DNA of 44,012 nt from CAZFAP01 sp964516325 (GTDB lineage: Bacteria > Auribacterota > JABMQX01). The translations under genes and the position numbers were made by a program. Of the stretch, positions 6,842 through 13,763 are shown piece after piece. Positions within the stretch are counted from its first letter, which is position 1; each line of letters starts with the position of its first letter. The notes under the pieces were generated by a model, which had not been told where the DNA came from, made no database searches, and was given only the letters and a program-made list of their open reading frames with translations. The stretch is taken from assembly GCA_964516325.1 (NCBI GenBank), contig CAZFAP010000015.1:1-44012 (forward strand), read 5' to 3'.

Positions 6842-8068
6842 ATGGCACGAGAGTCTGGCTCTCAACAAAGAACTCCGGTTGTCGGCGCGCACGTACCTCG
6901 TCAGTGCGGCATCGCCACCTTTACGACTGAACTCTGCGAAGCTATGGCATCCGAAGTGCCCGAGATAAACCTGAAGCATTTGATGACGCTCACGGACGAG
7001 ACCGGCATCCTTCAGCACGCGAAGTACAGCGTGCCCGACCGGATTCACGGTTATTGCACGGACGACAATGCCAGGGCTCTCGTCGTGACGCTGATGGCCG
7101 CCGGACATCTGCCGTACGATTCAACCCTTGAGGCTCTTTCCTCTCGCTACCTGAGCTTTCTTCAGCACGCCTTCGACAAAGCAAGCGGACGCTTCCGAAA
7201 TTTCATGACGTATGAGCGGAGGTGGAGGAGGCAGAAGGGGCCGGAAGATACCCATGGGCGAGCTGTGTGGGCTCTGGGAGTCGCTGCGGCGTCAGGGCGG
7301 AACGAAGGGCAGATCAACTTGTCCGTGGAGTTGTGCCAGAGGTCGCTCCCTGCCCTCGGAGAACTTGTCTCGCCTCGTTCCTGGGCATTCGGGCTGGCGG
7401 GGATTCACTCTTATCTGAAGAAGCTTCCGGACGACTCGGAAGCCGGACAGGCGTTTCAGATTCTCGCCGAGCGCCTTTACGGCCATTTCAGCAAGAACGC
7501 GAAGGAGGATTGGCCGTGGCCGGAGGAAAGGCTCTCTTACGCAAACGCGAAACTCCCTTATGCCCTCCTCCTGTCAGGGCGCGCTCTCAACCGACCGGAG
7601 ATGACGGAGATGGGGCTTCGTGTGCTCGACTGGCTGGCTCGCATCCAGACGGGAGCGAACGACTGCTTTTCTCCTGTGGGCACGAAGGGGTGGTATCGGC
7701 GAGGGGGCAAGAAAGCTCGATTCGACCAGCAGCCCATCGAGGCTCAAGCGATGGTGGAAGCTTGCATCGAGGCACACGGCGTCACAGAGGACGAGCGGTG
7801 GCTTGCGGAAGCACGGCGGTGTTTTGAATGGTTCCTCGGGCGAAACGACTTGGGGCTGCCGCTTTGCGATCCCGTAACCGGCGGGTGCCGGGACGGGCTC
7901 CACCGCGATAGAGTGAATGAAAATCAGGGGGCCGAGTCAACGCTTGTGTGGCTGCTGGCGCTGTTGACCATGCACGAGCAACGCAGAGCGGGGGACACTG
8001 CGAGAGGCGCACGGGCCACCGGCGACAGCGCGTCCTCGATCCCAAGAGGAAACGCGGAAGCGCGATGA
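6842..8068 (+). CDS. Glycosyltransferase-associated (alpha/alpha)6 protein lacking its transferase domain
   Basis: This 408-residue protein starts with PRQCGIATFTTELCEAMA (residues 19-36), the typical first strand and helix of a large GT4-type glycosyltransferase. It then switches at about residue 40 into INLKHLMTLTDETGILQHAKYSVPDRIHGYCTDDNARALV, which normally begins the helical C-terminal domain of the same roughly 750-residue proteins. About 340 residues carrying the nucleotide-sugar fold are absent, with the frame intact. The remaining domain resembles an (alpha/alpha)6 toroid of unknown activity, with DTHGRAVWALG, WPWPE and NQGAESTLVWLLALL segments. The final 30 residues are low complexity. 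The gene starts 5 nt after the diadenylate cyclase stop, so it is probably translationally coupled. It may be a real variant, a decayed gene or an assembly deletion. Confidence 0.72.
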   Translation: MARESGSQQRTPVVGAHVPRQCGIATFTTELCEAMASEVPEINLKHLMTLTDETGILQHAKYSVPDRIHGYCTDDNARALVVTLMAAGHLPYDSTLEALSSRYLSFLQHAFDKASGRFRNFMTYERRWRRQKGPEDTHGRAVWALGVAAASGRNEGQINLSVELCQRSLPALGELVSPRSWAFGLAGIHSYLKKLPDDSEAGQAFQILAERLYGHFSKNAKEDWPWPEERLSYANAKLPYALLLSGRALNRPEMTEMGLRVLDWLARIQTGANDCFSPVGTKGWYRRGGKKARFDQQPIEAQAMVEACIEAHGVTEDERWLAEARRCFEWFLGRNDLGLPLCDPVTGGCRDGLHRDRVNENQGAESTLVWLLALLTMHEQRRAGDTARGARATGDSASSIPRGNAEAR

Positions 8069-8133
8069 CGAAGCGCCATCATTGGCCGTCAGCAGAGCCG
8101 GGGGCGCCAGGGCCGTTCTCGGACAAAAAATCC

Positions 8134-8162
8134 TTGACTTGACACCGGGCAACTCTTAGTAT
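8134..8162 (+). promoter_or_regulatory. Sigma70-type promoter for the TonB-dependent receptor gene
   Basis: TTGACT at 8134-8139 and TAGTAT at 8157-8162 are separated by exactly 17 bp. Transcription would start near 8169, giving a leader of about 168 nt before the ATG at 8337. The same hexamer-plus-17 layout recurs upstream of the next gene at 10457. Nothing gene-like lies between 8069 and the promoter. Confidence 0.7.
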
Positions 8163-8178
8163 TCCATCCTGAGACTAG

Positions 8179-8332
8179 GGGGAAGGTCATCTTCCCCTCG
8201 ATTATCCCTGATCGCCTGTTTGTTCCTTTCGTTGCCCTTCCACGCCTGTCCTGCATTCGAGCGTCACTTTCCTGACCCAGCAACCGAGTCTTCCAGGCTG
8301 GCCCTTGCCCAGGGTTGCGAGACGAAAGGGCC
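8179..8332 (+). promoter_or_regulatory. Structured 5' leader that can hide the ribosome-binding site
   Basis: The leader has a GGGGAAG/CTTCCCC hairpin at 8179-8197 and, at its 3' end, GGCCCTT (8300-8306) fully complementary to AAGGGCC (8326-8332), which contains the AAAGGG SD of the receptor gene. A competing small hairpin, CCCT (8302-8305) with AGGG (8311-8314), uses the same left arm. The two structures are mutually exclusive, so translation could be switched. No known riboswitch class is recognisable; the cobalamin box expected for many TonB receptors is not seen. Confidence 0.45.
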
Positions 8333-8336
8333 ACCG

Positions 8337-10343
8337 ATGTCCACACGACCTCCGGCACAGGCGCTCCTCCTCCTGGGGATTGTGGTCACTGGGCGACTCC
8401 TTGCTGAGGAAACACAGCCGGGAAGCAATAGCACTTCCGCCAAGGAGCTGTTGCTTTTCGAGGAAATTCCTATCGTAACCGCCGCGGCAAAACACGCGCA
8501 AACGCCGCGAGAGGCGCCCGCTTTTGTCAGCATCATCACCGCGGACGAAATCAAGAAATACGGACATCGCAAGTTGAGCGAAATTCTCAGGTCGCTGATC
8601 GGGTTCCACGTCTCCAATGACAGGAATTACGGTTATGTTGGCGTGAGAGGATTTCTGCGTCCCGGGGATTGGAGCAGCCGGACGCTGGTCCTTGTCAACG
8701 GACATCGGATCAACGACTACGTTTATGGATGCTTCACCCAGGAATACGACTTCCTCGTGGATGTGGATAACATCGAGAGGGTTGAAGTCGTGCGATTCCC
8801 CGGTTCTATGCTGTACGGAAGTGAAGCCATTTTTGGGGTGATCAACGTCGTCACGAAGGAAGGTAAGGACATAAGTGGGCTTCGGACGTCAGCTTCGGGC
8901 GGAAGCCTCGGCTTGAGGAAGGGGAGTTTGACGTACGGCTTGCTCACGAAGTCGGGCGTGGACATGCTGTTCAGCCTGTCGAGAGTTCGTGTAAGGGGAA
9001 ACGAGCGGCTCTATTACAGAGAATTCGACAGCCCCGAGACAAACTTCGGAATTGCCGAGCATCTCGACGCGGAGGAAGCCGACAACTTTCTTGCGAGCAT
9101 TCTGTACGGGGAGCTGAGTTTTCAGGGTGCTTTCGTGACACGCGATAAGCATATTCCGACGGCGCCTTATGGAACCGCATTCAATGACCCCCGCACCATG
9201 ACCACCGACGAGCGAGGCTTTGTGGAATTGAAACTCGACCATCAATTCGATGACACCAAGTCCATCATGGGAAGGATCTTCTATGACGATATGCACTACG
9301 ACGGTCATTGTCCCACGTACGACGAGCGCGTTGGGGTGAATCTCGATGCGCCCGACAGCGCCGACGAAGAATGGTGGGGGGGCGAAGTGCTTTTCAGTTG
9401 GCAGATTTCTGACTGGAATCGAGTAGCCGTCGGGTCGGAGTTCCAGGATCACACGAGGGCGGAGCAAAAGGCTTGGACCGACCTCGATGGGACGTACATG
9501 TTCGAGAACCATCCCTTTCAGATTTGGTCAGTCTATCTTCAGGATGAGACCGCCCTGAGGAAGAACCTTCATGCCACCGTCGGGGTCAGGCACGACGATT
9601 GTAGCGTCTGGGGAGATACCACCAACCCTAAGCTCGCCCTCGTCTACGATCCTTTTGAAAAAACGACCTTTAAGGTTCTTTACGGGACCTCATTTCGGGC
9701 CCCGAATCTTTACGAGCTTTATTACGACGATGGGCAGGTGCTCAAGAATAACCCGGAGCTAATTCCCGAGGAGATGACATCATGGGAGCTCATTGCTCAG
9801 CAGGAGTTCGGAAAAGGGCTGTCCGGGACAGTCTCGTTCTACAAATACGACATAAATCACTTGATAAGCCAAACATTTGACCCGACGGACGGCATGATTT
9901 TCTACGACAATATTGACCGCGTCGAAGCCAGGGGCGTTGAGGTGGAACTCCGCGGGAAATGGAAAGGTGGTCTCCAGGGGTATGTCGGATGCTCCTTCCA
10001 ACAGGTGGAGGACGCGAAGACTCGCGAGCTTCTAACGAACTCCCCGAAAGAAATGGCAAAGCTCGGGACCATTCTGCCGCTTGTTCCCGACAAGCTATTT
10101 CTTTCCGCTGAAGTTCAGTATCTTGGCGACCGGCTCACTCTAAGCGGAAACCACGCTGCCGCGTATGTGCTGACGAATGTTACCCTTCTGTATCGGCCGC
10201 TGAGGGAGAACCTCGAGCTATCCGTCGGCCTTTACAACGCTTTCGATGAAAAATACTTCGATGCGGGAGGAGCTGAGCACGTCGTGGACCAAATTCCGCA
10301 GGATGGAAGGACGTTCCTGATAAAAGTTGTTTGCACTTTCTGA
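8337..10343 (+). CDS. TonB-dependent outer-membrane receptor
   Basis: About 668 residues from the ATG at 8337 (SD AAAGGG, 6 nt spacing). The N-terminus MSTRPPAQALLLLGIVVTGRLLA is a signal peptide, followed by a possible TonB box (EEIPIVTAAA). The plug domain is at about residues 50-165: PAFVSIITADEIKKYGHRKLSEILRSLIGFHV, then VGVRGFLRPGDWSSRTLVLVNGHRIND, then IERVEVVRFPGSMLYGSEAIFGVINVVTK. The rest is a 22-strand-type barrel with FRAPNLYELYY and a C-terminal F (VVCTF), the usual outer-membrane assembly signal. It imports a scarce ligand, usually a siderophore, cobalamin or glycan, using TonB energy. There is no N-terminal FecA-type signalling domain. The neighbours are a binding protein and two-component proteins, suggesting it also serves a sensing circuit. 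Confidence 0.93.
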   Translation: MSTRPPAQALLLLGIVVTGRLLAEETQPGSNSTSAKELLLFEEIPIVTAAAKHAQTPREAPAFVSIITADEIKKYGHRKLSEILRSLIGFHVSNDRNYGYVGVRGFLRPGDWSSRTLVLVNGHRINDYVYGCFTQEYDFLVDVDNIERVEVVRFPGSMLYGSEAIFGVINVVTKEGKDISGLRTSASGGSLGLRKGSLTYGLLTKSGVDMLFSLSRVRVRGNERLYYREFDSPETNFGIAEHLDAEEADNFLASILYGELSFQGAFVTRDKHIPTAPYGTAFNDPRTMTTDERGFVELKLDHQFDDTKSIMGRIFYDDMHYDGHCPTYDERVGVNLDAPDSADEEWWGGEVLFSWQISDWNRVAVGSEFQDHTRAEQKAWTDLDGTYMFENHPFQIWSVYLQDETALRKNLHATVGVRHDDCSVWGDTTNPKLALVYDPFEKTTFKVLYGTSFRAPNLYELYYDDGQVLKNNPELIPEEMTSWELIAQQEFGKGLSGTVSFYKYDINHLISQTFDPTDGMIFYDNIDRVEARGVEVELRGKWKGGLQGYVGCSFQQVEDAKTRELLTNSPKEMAKLGTILPLVPDKLFLSAEVQYLGDRLTLSGNHAAAYVLTNVTLLYRPLRENLELSVGLYNAFDEKYFDAGGAEHVVDQIPQDGRTFLIKVVCTF

Positions 10344-10456
10344 TGGCAATCCGAGGCGGGATTCGCCCGGGCTTGGAAGGTGTCTTGCAGTGCGCGTCTG
10401 CGGCGGAATTGACGAGCCACGGGGGAACTCGTTCTGGCGTGGGGCGCAAAAGAGAC

Positions 10457-10485
10457 TTGACGTTCATGCAACGCTCTATTATGAT
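10457..10485 (+). promoter_or_regulatory. Sigma70-type promoter for the binding-protein/histidine-kinase unit
   Basis: TTGACG at 10457-10462 and TATGAT at 10480-10485 have a 17-bp spacer; transcription would start near 10492. The leader of about 135 nt holds a GAGAGAA/TTCTCTC stem (10499-10505 with 10526-10532) and, at 10600-10612, a copy of the CTTTCCTGAYCCA text also found in the receptor leader at 8267-8279. An AAGGAG SD at 10612-10617 precedes the GTG start. Confidence 0.7.
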
Positions 10486-10626
10486 TACGGCAGAATTTGA
10501 GAGAAAGTCGCGTATCGTTGCGGAGTTCTCTCTCTTCTCTATCATCCTCTCGACAAATTCCATTCTCCGAAGTTCCTGCGTCAGCCAACTTTCTGTTTCC
10601 TTTCCTGATCCAAGGAGACCGGGTAA

Positions 10627-11637
10627 GTGAAGCGCGTGAGCTTTCGCACGATGCAATGGAAAGGGTCCCCAACTCGACAAGCCGTCGGGTTGGTTGTTGC
10701 GCTTCTCTACCTTTTGCTAAGCGGTTCAGCTTCTGCATCGCAGGTCGGCGGCAAGGCAGCATCGCATCGAATTGCCATCGTCATCAGCAGGGACCTTGGA
10801 CCCTACCACCAGGCCGTTGCCGGTTTCCGAGAGGCTCTCTCGCTCCGAAAAGTCGCGGCTTCTATTTCTTCCTACGGCCTTGAACAGAGCGATGATAAAG
10901 ACTCACGTCTCAGGGAGAGAATCTCCCCGGGCCGCTGGGAGCTCATACTGTGCGTCGGTTCGGAGGCGACGAGATTCGTTCAGAGACTGGCACCGAAGAC
11001 GCCCACCGTTTTCTGCGTCGTCTCCGACCCGGAAGGGCAGGGGATCACGACGCCGGAGGAGGCAGAAACAAAGCTCGCTGGCGTCACCACCGACATCCCC
11101 GTTTCCACACAGTTTCGGAGGTTGAGAGAAGCCCTTCCGCACGTGAAAAAGGTTGGGGTGGTTTTCGACGAGGAAGCTTCTTCGGCGCTCGTCGAGAAGG
11201 CCGCCGTCGAGGCAAACTCTCAAGGACTTGAGCTTGTTGCGATACCGGTCAAATTGCAGGCGGACGTTCCGAATGCGTTTTCTCAGTTGAGGAACAAGGT
11301 CGATGCTCTTTGGGCCATTCCTGACCCCACGGTCTATTCCTCGGAGTCCGCACGCTTCATTTTGACTTTTGCGCTGGGCAACAAGCTTCCTTTCATGGCT
11401 TATTCTCCTCAGTACGTCAAAGCAGGAGCCCTGTTCGGGTTAAGCCCCGATTACGCCGACCTGGGGCGCCAGGCAGGGGAGATGGCCACGGAAGTGCTGG
11501 AGAGCGGACGGCTGCCCACGCCTCGTGTGGCTCACCCCCGCAAGCACGTCCTCAGCATCAACCTGAAGGTAATGAAGGTGATCGGGGAGCAACTTCCCTA
11601 CGATTTTGTGAGTTCGGCCGAGGAGGTCTTTGAATAG
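10627..11637 (+). CDS. ABC-type substrate-binding protein (PF04392-like), no transporter partner
   Basis: This 336-residue protein starts at a GTG (10627) with an AAGGAG SD 9 nt upstream. A hydrophobic segment AVGLVVALLYLLLSGSASASQ at about residues 18-38 is a signal peptide with a slightly long n-region. The mature protein follows the PF04392 (ABC_sub_bind) pattern: IAIVISRDLGPYHQAVAGFREAL, ILCVGSEATRFV, TPTVFCVVSDPEGQG, LREALPHVKKVGVVFDEE, VDALWAIPDPTVYSSES, and GLSPDYADLGRQAGEMATEVL near the end. It should bind a small ligand in the periplasm. No permease or ATPase gene lies nearby; the gene overlaps or abuts a membrane histidine kinase. A role as ligand sensor for that kinase is therefore more likely than transport (inference). 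Confidence 0.87.
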   Translation: MKRVSFRTMQWKGSPTRQAVGLVVALLYLLLSGSASASQVGGKAASHRIAIVISRDLGPYHQAVAGFREALSLRKVAASISSYGLEQSDDKDSRLRERISPGRWELILCVGSEATRFVQRLAPKTPTVFCVVSDPEGQGITTPEEAETKLAGVTTDIPVSTQFRRLREALPHVKKVGVVFDEEASSALVEKAAVEANSQGLELVAIPVKLQADVPNAFSQLRNKVDALWAIPDPTVYSSESARFILTFALGNKLPFMAYSPQYVKAGALFGLSPDYADLGRQAGEMATEVLESGRLPTPRVAHPRKHVLSINLKVMKVIGEQLPYDFVSSAEEVFE

Positions 11638-11650
11638 GAAGCGTCTCCCA

Positions 11651-13276
11651 ATGAAATTCAAACCGAATGAGTGGCTGAGAAGGATCAGAATAGCGCTTTT
11701 GCCGAAAATCACTTTGCTCGTGGTGCTTTTCAGCCTTCTGACCTACGGCGTGTACGCGGGCTTCGACATCCACTTCGACAAGGAGGAGGGAGAGGAGTCG
11801 CTCCGGAAGCTCGGTTCGACTATCGCGACCAATCTGGCCTACAACGCGGAATATCCGGTCCTCATCGGGAACGAGGAGATGCTGGTCAACCTGCTGAAAG
11901 GAGCGTTCAAGCAGAAGTGGGTGACTTTCGCAGCCGTACAAGATTCCGAGGGGAACCTCCTTGCATCCATTGGTGAGGTCGGTAACCGGAAGGCTCCCTC
12001 TGCACACCAACTCCGCGACAAGCCCGCCGTGTGGTTCACCCGGCCCAATGACCGAAGGCTGGAGACGTGGGTCCTAATCCGTCGGAGTAGGGGTCTAGCG
12101 GTCCCCGACCTCCTCACAGAACCGGCGCGCTCCGAAACTTCGGGGGAAATCGTCGGAACCACGAGGGTAGGCATGTCAACCACGGAACTTCTGGCAAATT
12201 TGCGTCTCAACCGCTGGAGGGCAAGCTTACTGTCGCTGGCCGTCGGCACGATAGGTTCAGCCCTGCTCGTCCTGATTCTGAAAAGGACCGTCACTTCCCC
12301 CCTCGATGTTCTTCTGGAAGGAACGAGGAAGATTCAGGCGGGGGAGCTATCGCACAGAGTGGGGGTTCGCAGCACCGACGAGATCGGGGAGCTTGCCGCT
12401 TCGTTCAACTCGATGGCGGAGGCGCTCCAGAAGCACACGGAGAACCTCTCTCAGTTGGTGGAAGAGAAGACGCAGGATATCGAGAAAGTGAACAAGGAAC
12501 TGAAGGACTTTGTTTACATTGTGTCCCACGACCTGAAGGAACCCCTGAGAGGGATTGAATCATTTTCGGCATTTCTGGTGGAGGACTATGGGGACCGGCT
12601 TGAAGGGGAAGCCAGGGAGTATCTCGCGGGCATCCACGACGGCGCCATACGAATGAAGATGCTCATCGAGGACCTCCTGCTGCTCTCCCGAGTCACGAGG
12701 ATAAGAAACCCGTACAGGCGCGTGTCTTCGGAACAGATTGTTCGGGAAGCCATGGAATCGCTGCGATTCCCAATCGAAGAGAAAAACGTTCAAATCGTTC
12801 TGCAACCGGATATGCCGTGGATTGTCTGCGACGAGATCAAAATGAGAGAGGTCTTCAAGAACCTCCTCTCCAATGCCATGAAATTCAGCCGGGAGCTGCC
12901 GCCTCGGATTGAGATGTCCTGGTGCGAGGAGGATGGCGCCTACAGGTTCTCCGTGAAGGACAACGGGATTGGCATCGAGGAGAAATACGTGGAGAAGATT
13001 TTTGAGGTGTTCTATCGCCTGCATCGCCGAGAAGAATATGAGGGCACGGGGCTGGGGCTTCACCTGGTCAGGAAAATTATAGAAGAGCATGGCGGAAGGA
13101 TCTGGGTGCTGTCCACCCCCGGCGTAGGAAGCACGTTCCTCTTCACGGTTCCCAAGCGGCAAGTTGCCCCGGAAGAGGAACAAACCGCCCCGCCGGAGTA
13201 CTGTGAAATCCCGGTGACCGACGAGCAGGGCAGCGGAACGTTTCCGATAGGAATGGAGGGGGGGAACGAGGGTTGA
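11651..13276 (+). CDS. Membrane-bound sensor histidine kinase
   Basis: About 541 residues from the ATG at 11651. A TTG at 11630, which sits 3 nt after AGGAGG and overlaps the upstream stop, is an alternative start. Transmembrane helices lie at about residues 17-37 and 191-211. Between them is a periplasmic sensor region of 150 residues (TIATNLAYNAEYPVLIGNEEMLVNLLKG...AAVQDSEGNLLASIG, CHASE8-like). A HAMP linker follows at 212-262, a coiled coil to 285, then DFVYIVSHDLKEPLRGI with phosphoacceptor His293. The ATPase has LLSNAMKFS (N box), DNGIGIEEKY (G1), and GTGLGLHLVRKIIEEHGG (G2). The H-box and the following receiver resemble phytochrome-type (Cph1/Rcp1) pairs. Its closest partner is the receiver gene 21 nt downstream. 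Confidence 0.92.
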   Translation: MKFKPNEWLRRIRIALLPKITLLVVLFSLLTYGVYAGFDIHFDKEEGEESLRKLGSTIATNLAYNAEYPVLIGNEEMLVNLLKGAFKQKWVTFAAVQDSEGNLLASIGEVGNRKAPSAHQLRDKPAVWFTRPNDRRLETWVLIRRSRGLAVPDLLTEPARSETSGEIVGTTRVGMSTTELLANLRLNRWRASLLSLAVGTIGSALLVLILKRTVTSPLDVLLEGTRKIQAGELSHRVGVRSTDEIGELAASFNSMAEALQKHTENLSQLVEEKTQDIEKVNKELKDFVYIVSHDLKEPLRGIESFSAFLVEDYGDRLEGEAREYLAGIHDGAIRMKMLIEDLLLLSRVTRIRNPYRRVSSEQIVREAMESLRFPIEEKNVQIVLQPDMPWIVCDEIKMREVFKNLLSNAMKFSRELPPRIEMSWCEEDGAYRFSVKDNGIGIEEKYVEKIFEVFYRLHRREEYEGTGLGLHLVRKIIEEHGGRIWVLSTPGVGSTFLFTVPKRQVAPEEEQTAPPEYCEIPVTDEQGSGTFPIGMEGGNEG

Positions 13277-13297
13277 ACCACGAAAGGAGAAGGCAAC

Positions 13298-13756
13298 ATG
13301 GGCACGTCAATCAACATACTCATCGCGGAAGATAGCGTCGCGGATATCAAGATCATGCAGCGGGCCTTTCAGAAGGCAAATATCCCCCACTCGACGTTTT
13401 TTGTGCGGGACGGGGAGGAGGCGATTGATTTTCTTACGCGGAAAGGGAAGTACTCCGCTCCCGGTTCCGCGCCTCGTCCGGGTCTCATACTTCTTGACAT
13501 TAAGATGCCGAAGGCGACGGGGATTGAGGTTCTCAGGGTCGTCAAAAGTGAGCCGGCCCTTCGGAGAATACCGGTCACAATGCTGACGACCTCCGCCCAG
13601 ACCGAAGACGTCGAGGGGTGCTATCAGTCCGGCGCCAACAGCTACATCGTCAAGCCGCTCGATTTCGAGACGTTCAGCCGAGCGATTCAGACGTTCTGCC
13701 TCTATTGGACTTCGGTTGCCACATTGCCGAACGGAGCGGGATTGAGAAAGGAGTGA
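13298..13756 (+). CDS. Stand-alone response regulator receiver (Rcp1-like)
   Basis: This 152-residue protein is a single receiver domain: acidic pocket E11/D12, phospho-acceptor D67 in ILLDIKMP, switch residues in MLTTSA (T97/T98) and Lys119 in YIVKPLDF. The insert between beta3 and helix alpha3 (FLTRKGKYSAPGSAPRPGLILLD) is typical of Rcp1-type regulators that work with phytochrome-like kinases. There is no output domain, so it most likely shuttles phosphate, plausibly between the upstream membrane kinase and the downstream hybrid kinase. AAAGGAG lies 8 nt before the ATG. The flanking gaps are 21 nt and 7 nt, so the three genes form one operon. Confidence 0.93.
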   Translation: MGTSINILIAEDSVADIKIMQRAFQKANIPHSTFFVRDGEEAIDFLTRKGKYSAPGSAPRPGLILLDIKMPKATGIEVLRVVKSEPALRRIPVTMLTTSAQTEDVEGCYQSGANSYIVKPLDFETFSRAIQTFCLYWTSVATLPNGAGLRKE

Positions 13757-13763
13757 GCATTTA

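Noticed and set aside
8165..8215. CTGAGA followed by a hairpin and CCTGATC, superficially like a thi-box (TPP riboswitch).
   Set aside because: The upstream GGGGTGCC and the downstream GGATAATRCC parts are missing, and the predicted start of transcription lies inside the CTGAGA.
10344..10456. Several short GC stems after the TonB receptor gene as possible terminators.
   Set aside because: Stems are 4-6 bp with long loops and no T run follows, so they do not separate the receptor from the next unit convincingly.
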